DNA of 9,063 nt, taken from positions 1 through 9,063 of the forward strand of contig JAKBQK010000272.1 of assembly GCA_021835265.1 (NCBI GenBank), given 5' to 3'. This document shows, one piece after another, positions 5,414 through 9,063 of this stretch. A program made the position numbers and the translations under genes. A model generated the notes under the pieces. That model saw only the letters and a list, made by a program, of their open reading frames with translations. It did not search any database and had not been told where the DNA came from. Position 1 is the first letter of the stretch, and each line of letters begins with the position of its first letter. Source of the DNA: Thermoplasmata archaeon. Lineage in GTDB: Archaea; Thermoplasmatota; Thermoplasmata; Thermoplasmatales; Thermoplasmataceae.

Positions 5414-6025
5414 ATGGTATTTACCGAAGACCAGATTATAAACTATCTTAATGAGATCGTAGCTATTTTTCGCAGTAAATATAATAATAAAAATGGGATT
5501 TCCCTCAATTATATTGTACTAGCTGATACATCTTATGATAACCAAAATGTAGCACATTTTGGTGGCTTTATCGCTAAAACTGAAAAATTATTATTGTGTT
5601 GCATAGAAGTTGATTTAAAGAGAATCTCAGTATTCTCCGATAAATTGGTCAAGTTCCTATTAGCTCACGAATTGTGTCATTCACTAGATAAGCAGCTAGT
5701 CGGATCCACTGAATCCTCAGTTGGAACAATTGTTAAAGTAAGTAAATATTTAGGAACTAACAAGGTGGTTTTAGTCAATGATTCTACCACTGCGAAAGAT
5801 ATTAAAGACATATTATTCAAACTCAAGCAAGAGCAACTTGGGCTGGTCCGTGCGGAACATAAGTGTATTGATTTATGGGCTAAGACGTTGCTAAATCTTA
5901 GTGACGATGATACAAAACAATGTATAGAAGAATTGTACAATCATTCAAATAAAAATGAAGATATCACTACTAGGCTTAATGCCGCGAAAGAACTAAATTA
6001 TAAAGACTGTCAAGAAATGATATAG
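5414..6025 (+). CDS. Zinc metallopeptidase-like protein with HELCH motif
   Basis: The 203-residue protein carries H85-E-L-C-H89 within 'KFLLAHELCHSLDKQL', the HExxH zinc site of metallopeptidases, where the two histidines bind zinc and E86 activates water. About 60 residues later 'RAEHKCIDLWA' offers E148 (or D153) as the likely third ligand, similar to the E-x-x-x-D helix of gluzincin-type enzymes. It has no signal peptide or membrane segment, so it should act in the cytoplasm. Intracellular HExxH proteins of this size, such as ImmA/IrrE types, cut repressors or activate toxins in mobile and defence regions; whether this one belongs there cannot be decided. It lies divergent from the HEPN-like gene and 273 bases before the helicase ATG. 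The ATG at 5414 is fixed by a well-placed TATA box. Confidence 0.7.
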   Translation: MVFTEDQIINYLNEIVAIFRSKYNNKNGISLNYIVLADTSYDNQNVAHFGGFIAKTEKLLLCCIEVDLKRISVFSDKLVKFLLAHELCHSLDKQLVGSTESSVGTIVKVSKYLGTNKVVLVNDSTTAKDIKDILFKLKQEQLGLVRAEHKCIDLWAKTLLNLSDDDTKQCIEELYNHSNKNEDITTRLNAAKELNYKDCQEMI

Positions 6026-6094
6026 AATTCAATCGAAAGCTTTAGTTCATCTAACTAAGATATTTTCCTTGACTGCTTTGAAAATAAATTTGTT

Positions 6095-6133
6095 AAGGAT
6101 TCCGCATGGATCGTGGTGATCCTTTATAGGATC
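6095..6133 (+). promoter_or_regulatory. Alternative hairpins ahead of the helicase gene
   Basis: GGATC (6108-6112), GATCC (6118-6122) and GGATC (6129-6133) can form two mutually exclusive stems: 6108-6112 with 6118-6122 around a five-base loop, or 6118-6122 with 6129-6133 around TTTATA. AAGGAT at 6095-6100 can also pair with ATCCTT at 6119-6124. The layout recalls a switchable leader, but the stems are short and a pair of regulator sites is as likely. Confidence 0.3.
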
Positions 6134-6171
6134 AAAGATAACTTTATGTTCATTAAACCCTATAACTTTGC

Positions 6172-6291
6172 ATGAAAAACCCAGAACTTGAAAAGAGACA
6201 ATGGTCTTCTGTTGACAGATGCTCGATAAAATTATTGTTAAGACAAAGAAGGAGTATTAGTAAAATGTTGATTAATATTGATAATTTGTGA
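6172..6291 (+). CDS. Possible 39-residue small ORF overlapping the helicase start
   Basis: An ATG at 6172 opens 39 codons (MKNPELEKRQW...) rich in basic residues (LLLRQRRSISK) and ends at TGA 6291, eight bases before the helicase ATG at 6299 and overlapping the alternative TTG start at 6278. An internal in-frame ATG at 6265 has GGAG ten bases ahead, the only Shine-Dalgarno-like motif near the helicase. It might be a leader peptide coupled to helicase translation. There is no recognisable domain and the frame may be accidental. Confidence 0.25.
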   Translation: MKNPELEKRQWSSVDRCSIKLLLRQRRSISKMLINIDNL

Positions 6292-6298
6292 TACCAGT

Positions 6299-8998
6299 AT
6301 GAAAAATAATTTTTCTTTGGATTTACCTTTCCCAATCTCTAAGGAACAGCGAAATATAGTATATACAAATTCCAGATACATTAAAGTCGAAGCTGCAGCT
6401 GGCAGCGGAAAAACCGAGACGATTGCTAGAAAGATCATTTATTCAATAGTAGCAGATAATATTGACCCACAACGTATTGTTGCTTTTACGTTTACCGAGA
6501 AAGCAGCAAAGGAGATGAAAACGAGAGTTTATGAGATAGCAAATGCCTTAGGAAATGCAGAAATATCTGACCAACTTAATAAAATGTATATCGGAACTAT
6601 ACATGCATACTGTAAAAATATTCTAGAAGATCATTTTTCTTATGCCGATTATACTCTATTTGATGAGAACAAAGAGATTGCATATTTACTTAGAATGGGT
6701 TGGGAACTTGGAATAGATAAGTATGAAAACGGCTATACAAGAAGTGTCTTAGAATTTCACAAAACCAAAAACATGATTTATAACGAAATGATAAATGAAA
6801 ATGAACTAAAGGAAAGCGCCCAGGATTTTATTGACAGATTGATAAAATATGAGCAATTTCTAAAACGAGATAAAATAATGACTTTTGGCACCATTATACA
6901 TGATTTAGTGAAGGAGTTAAGCAATGATAAGACAAAATTGCATAATTTAAATCTAGCCTTTCTTTTTGTTGATGAATTTCAAGATATTAATCCATTACAA
7001 TATGAACTCATAAAGCTTCTTGTATCATATAATTCAAAACTGATGTTCGTAGGAGACGAAAGGCAGACTATTTATCAATGGAGAGGGTCCGATCATAATT
7101 TATTTAAGAAGATAGAAAAGGATCTTGAGGATGTGAAAATTTTTTATCTTAATGAAAACAGAAGGAGCACAAAAAATATCGTATTTAACGCGAATCATTT
7201 TTCCAAGAGCATAAATGGCAGATTCCAGAACATGATTCCAATGCGATCTGAGGATAATATCTTAATTAAAAGCTCATTTATTAACGAAGAAGAAGAGGCG
7301 AAATGGATAGCGGATACCGTTCAGGATGTGGTTTCTTCAGGGAAATTGAAATACAGTGACATTTCTGTGTTACTGAGAAGTGTCAGGACGAAAGGAAAGT
7401 CTATCAGTGAGCAGTTTAGACGTAAAAAAATACCATATCAGGTTGGTGGAAAAACGGGACTTTTCCAAAGATACGAAGGTCAAATTTTTGGTATGCTCTT
7501 TTCTTGGATTGTTGATAAAGAATGGAATACAGGCGGTGAAAAGCTACAAGGGCAAAACTTAATGAAAAAAATAAAGGAAATGTCGATTGATGTTTTCCAT
7601 CTTGATCCTTTGGGTTTAAATAAAACTGATTTTGCTTCTATTAAGAAGAAAATTGAAAGACCGCCATTAGGGCAGAAATATGATAATATTACTGAGATCT
7701 TTCAAGATATGCTTACTAAGTTTCACTTTCAGAATCTGGATCCAGAAAACGCTGAAGACGCGATAGTAATAGCAAACATTGGAAGATTCAACGAGCTCCT
7801 GACTGATTTTGAAACTGCAAGAAGAGTAGGAGGGAAGACCTTAAACTGGAAATCTGATCTGAAGGCCCTGTATTACTTTATCACCACATATGCGCATGAC
7901 TCGTACGAAGAGGCCCAACCAGATTTAGATGAGGAAAACAATGCAGTTCAGATTATGACTGTACACCAAGCTAAGGGTCTTGAATGGCCATTTGTTATAT
8001 TAGCCGAAATGAATAAATCGGGTTTTCCATCCTCTTTGGTGGGTAAAACCGATAAATGGTGTGGAATACCCAGAAATATTTTCGATTCAGAAAGATACGA
8101 AGGGACTGATGACGATGAAAGACGATTGTTCTACGTTGCAATCACTAGGCCCCGTGATTCCCTGGCCATAACGAGCATAATGGGTAAGGAAAGTCCATAT
8201 CTCGATGACATGGACACAAATAGTTTTGGGAGCCAAGATTTGAAATCAGTTAATTTTTTTAACAAAGGCTCTGAAAAACAATCATTATTCGAATTTTCAC
8301 CCAGTGCGATTATCTGGTACTATCGCTGTCCCTACATGTATCGACTAAGAAAAATCTGGGGATTTCAGCCTGGATTAAAAGAGGAAATAGGTTTTGGAAA
8401 TGCCATGCATTTAGTGCTCAGAAATGCAGTGAAGCTTGTGAAAGAAGAGGGGATTAAACCGGAGTCCGCTATAAAGGAATCCTCGGATAGATATTTTTAT
8501 CTTCCCTTTGCTAGCGGCGCAGTGTATCATAGACTGAAGGGTAAAAGCGAGTATATATTGGATAATTTTATAAGAAGCTTTCCAGAATTTTTGCTTAATG
8601 CAGAGGATGTAGAATACAGAATTATCTATAGAAATGGAAAAATAAGCTTGTCTGGAAAAGCAGATGTGATTCTTTCAGATACAAATGGATCTACAGTAGC
8701 TGATTACAAAACAAATAGAGATGTAAACACGAGGGAAGAAACGGAGATACAAATAGGTGCGTATGCCATTGGCCTAAAAAGATTGGGAAAGTCCGTGAAT
8801 CTAGGTAAAATAGCATATCTAGAAGAATGTGAAGTGGAGGACATGATTCTAGATGATCAGAAGATCAACGGGATTGAAGAGAAGATAGAAGATCTAATTA
8901 CAGGAATTGAATTGAAGAAGTTTGAGCCTCATGCTGGTGAAAATTGCGTAGAATGTGATATGAGAAAATTATGTCGTTATGGTGGTAACAATGAGTGA
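6299..8998 (+). CDS. UvrD/RecB-type helicase fused to an Fe-S Cas4/AddB-like nuclease
   Basis: This protein is a single-chain DNA helicase-nuclease. Residues are counted from a possible TTG start at 6278 (906 residues); I prefer ATG 6299 (899 residues). Superfamily 1A motifs are all present: Q motif SKEQ (21-24), Walker A AAAGSGKT (39-46), motif Ia AFTFTEKAA, VDEFQD (231-236), GDERQTIYQWRGSD (259-272), NENRRS, TVHQAKGLEW and YVAITRPRD. The C-terminal nuclease has GNAMH (H711), GKAD (D796) and DYK (D809, K811). Four cysteines, C684 (YRCPYMY) and C890, C893, C899 (CVECDMRKLC), make the 4Fe-4S staple of AddB, AdnA/B and Cas4 enzymes. Such proteins unwind and resect DNA ends in recombination and in degrading foreign DNA. 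It could supply or clear DNA for the Argonaute. The stop overlaps the next ATG by 8 bases. Confidence 0.93.
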   Translation: MKNNFSLDLPFPISKEQRNIVYTNSRYIKVEAAAGSGKTETIARKIIYSIVADNIDPQRIVAFTFTEKAAKEMKTRVYEIANALGNAEISDQLNKMYIGTIHAYCKNILEDHFSYADYTLFDENKEIAYLLRMGWELGIDKYENGYTRSVLEFHKTKNMIYNEMINENELKESAQDFIDRLIKYEQFLKRDKIMTFGTIIHDLVKELSNDKTKLHNLNLAFLFVDEFQDINPLQYELIKLLVSYNSKLMFVGDERQTIYQWRGSDHNLFKKIEKDLEDVKIFYLNENRRSTKNIVFNANHFSKSINGRFQNMIPMRSEDNILIKSSFINEEEEAKWIADTVQDVVSSGKLKYSDISVLLRSVRTKGKSISEQFRRKKIPYQVGGKTGLFQRYEGQIFGMLFSWIVDKEWNTGGEKLQGQNLMKKIKEMSIDVFHLDPLGLNKTDFASIKKKIERPPLGQKYDNITEIFQDMLTKFHFQNLDPENAEDAIVIANIGRFNELLTDFETARRVGGKTLNWKSDLKALYYFITTYAHDSYEEAQPDLDEENNAVQIMTVHQAKGLEWPFVILAEMNKSGFPSSLVGKTDKWCGIPRNIFDSERYEGTDDDERRLFYVAITRPRDSLAITSIMGKESPYLDDMDTNSFGSQDLKSVNFFNKGSEKQSLFEFSPSAIIWYYRCPYMYRLRKIWGFQPGLKEEIGFGNAMHLVLRNAVKLVKEEGIKPESAIKESSDRYFYLPFASGAVYHRLKGKSEYILDNFIRSFPEFLLNAEDVEYRIIYRNGKISLSGKADVILSDTNGSTVADYKTNRDVNTREETEIQIGAYAIGLKRLGKSVNLGKIAYLEECEVEDMILDDQKINGIEEKIEDLITGIELKKFEPHAGENCVECDMRKLCRYGGNNE
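8573..8602 (+). repeat. First copy of a 30-base imperfect direct repeat
   Basis: This stretch within the helicase nuclease domain matches 9034-9063, the last 30 bases of the window, at 27 of 30 positions; the final 16 (ATTTTTGCTTAATGCA) are identical. In the helicase frame this copy reads RSFPEFLLNA. Confidence 0.6.
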
Positions 8999-9059
8999 AA
9001 TGAATGATGTTGAAAAATTTAAAAATTTTTTGAAGGAGCTTTTCAGGATTTTTGCTTAA
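8991..9059 (+). CDS. 22-codon ORF overlapping the helicase stop
   Basis: ATG 8991 lies inside the last codons of the helicase gene and the frame runs to TAA 9057-9059, giving a charged helical peptide (MSEMNDVEKFKNFLKELF...). The overlap style is typical of translationally coupled operon genes, and the start looks like the N-terminus of a normal protein, so the early stop is suspicious. The last 30 bases resemble a piece of the helicase gene. It may be a real micro-ORF, a gene cut by rearrangement, or an artefact at the end of the sequence. Confidence 0.35.
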   Translation: MSEMNDVEKFKNFLKELFRIFA

Positions 9060-9063
9060 TGCA
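9034..9063 (+). repeat. Second copy of the 30-base imperfect direct repeat, at the window end
   Basis: It matches 8573-8602 at 27 of 30 bases with an offset of 461. In the matching frame it would read RSFSGFLLNA, 8 of 10 residues as in the helicase, but a TGA at 9031-9033 precedes it. The match may continue beyond the window. Confidence 0.6.

Noticed and set aside
5677..5940. Minus-strand frame of 87 codons opposite the peptidase gene.
   Set aside because: Serine- and leucine-rich shadow of the HELCH gene with no independent support.
1..9063. CRISPR array, integrase, transposase or second tRNA 3' end as attachment site.
   Set aside because: No regularly spaced repeats, no such protein motifs, and no second copy of the tRNA 3' sequence were found.

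Overview
The window looks like an accessory (defence-type) region of an AT-rich archaeal chromosome, most likely euryarchaeal and possibly related to Thermoplasmata; the lineage is an inference. In its favour are a tRNA gene without an encoded CCA end, several genes whose start codon lies about 25 bases from an A/T-rich TATA-like box with almost no leader, an archaeal-style long Argonaute, and a stand-alone SpoVT/AbrB-fold mini-protein.

Layout. A tRNA-Val(GAC) gene (52-125) is followed by about 370 bases without a convincing gene but with several inverted and direct repeats. Next come a 157-residue PUA/EVE-like protein on the + strand (495-968) and, on the - strand, a 53-residue AbrB-like DNA-binding protein (1016-1177) lying downstream of a 707-residue prokaryotic Argonaute (1279-3402, -). 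The Argonaute shares a 94-base divergent promoter region with a PD-(D/E)XK restriction-endonuclease-like protein (3497-4372, +). Convergent to that is a HEPN-like gene on the - strand (about 4450-5233) that is open in three consecutive pieces, apparently split by two single-base frame changes. A second divergent promoter region separates it from a HELCH zinc-metallopeptidase-like gene (5414-6025, +). The window ends with a large fused UvrD-type helicase / iron-sulphur RecB-like nuclease (6299-8998, +) whose stop codon overlaps a 22-codon reading frame.

How the parts may work together. The Argonaute has a complete catalytic tetrad (D499, E540, D566, D684) and a complete guide 5'-phosphate pocket (Y439, K443, Q454, K477), so it should be a guide-dependent nuclease rather than an inactive binder. 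A helicase-nuclease of the AddB/AdnB type could generate or remove DNA fragments, and the restriction-like nuclease facing the Argonaute could be a second effector or a guide-generating enzyme. The HEPN fragment and the peptidase look like parts of an abortive-infection or toxin-control module, and the EVE-like protein could sense modified bases. These links rest on gene proximity and known defence-island behaviour, not on direct evidence. No integrase, transposase or CRISPR array is visible.
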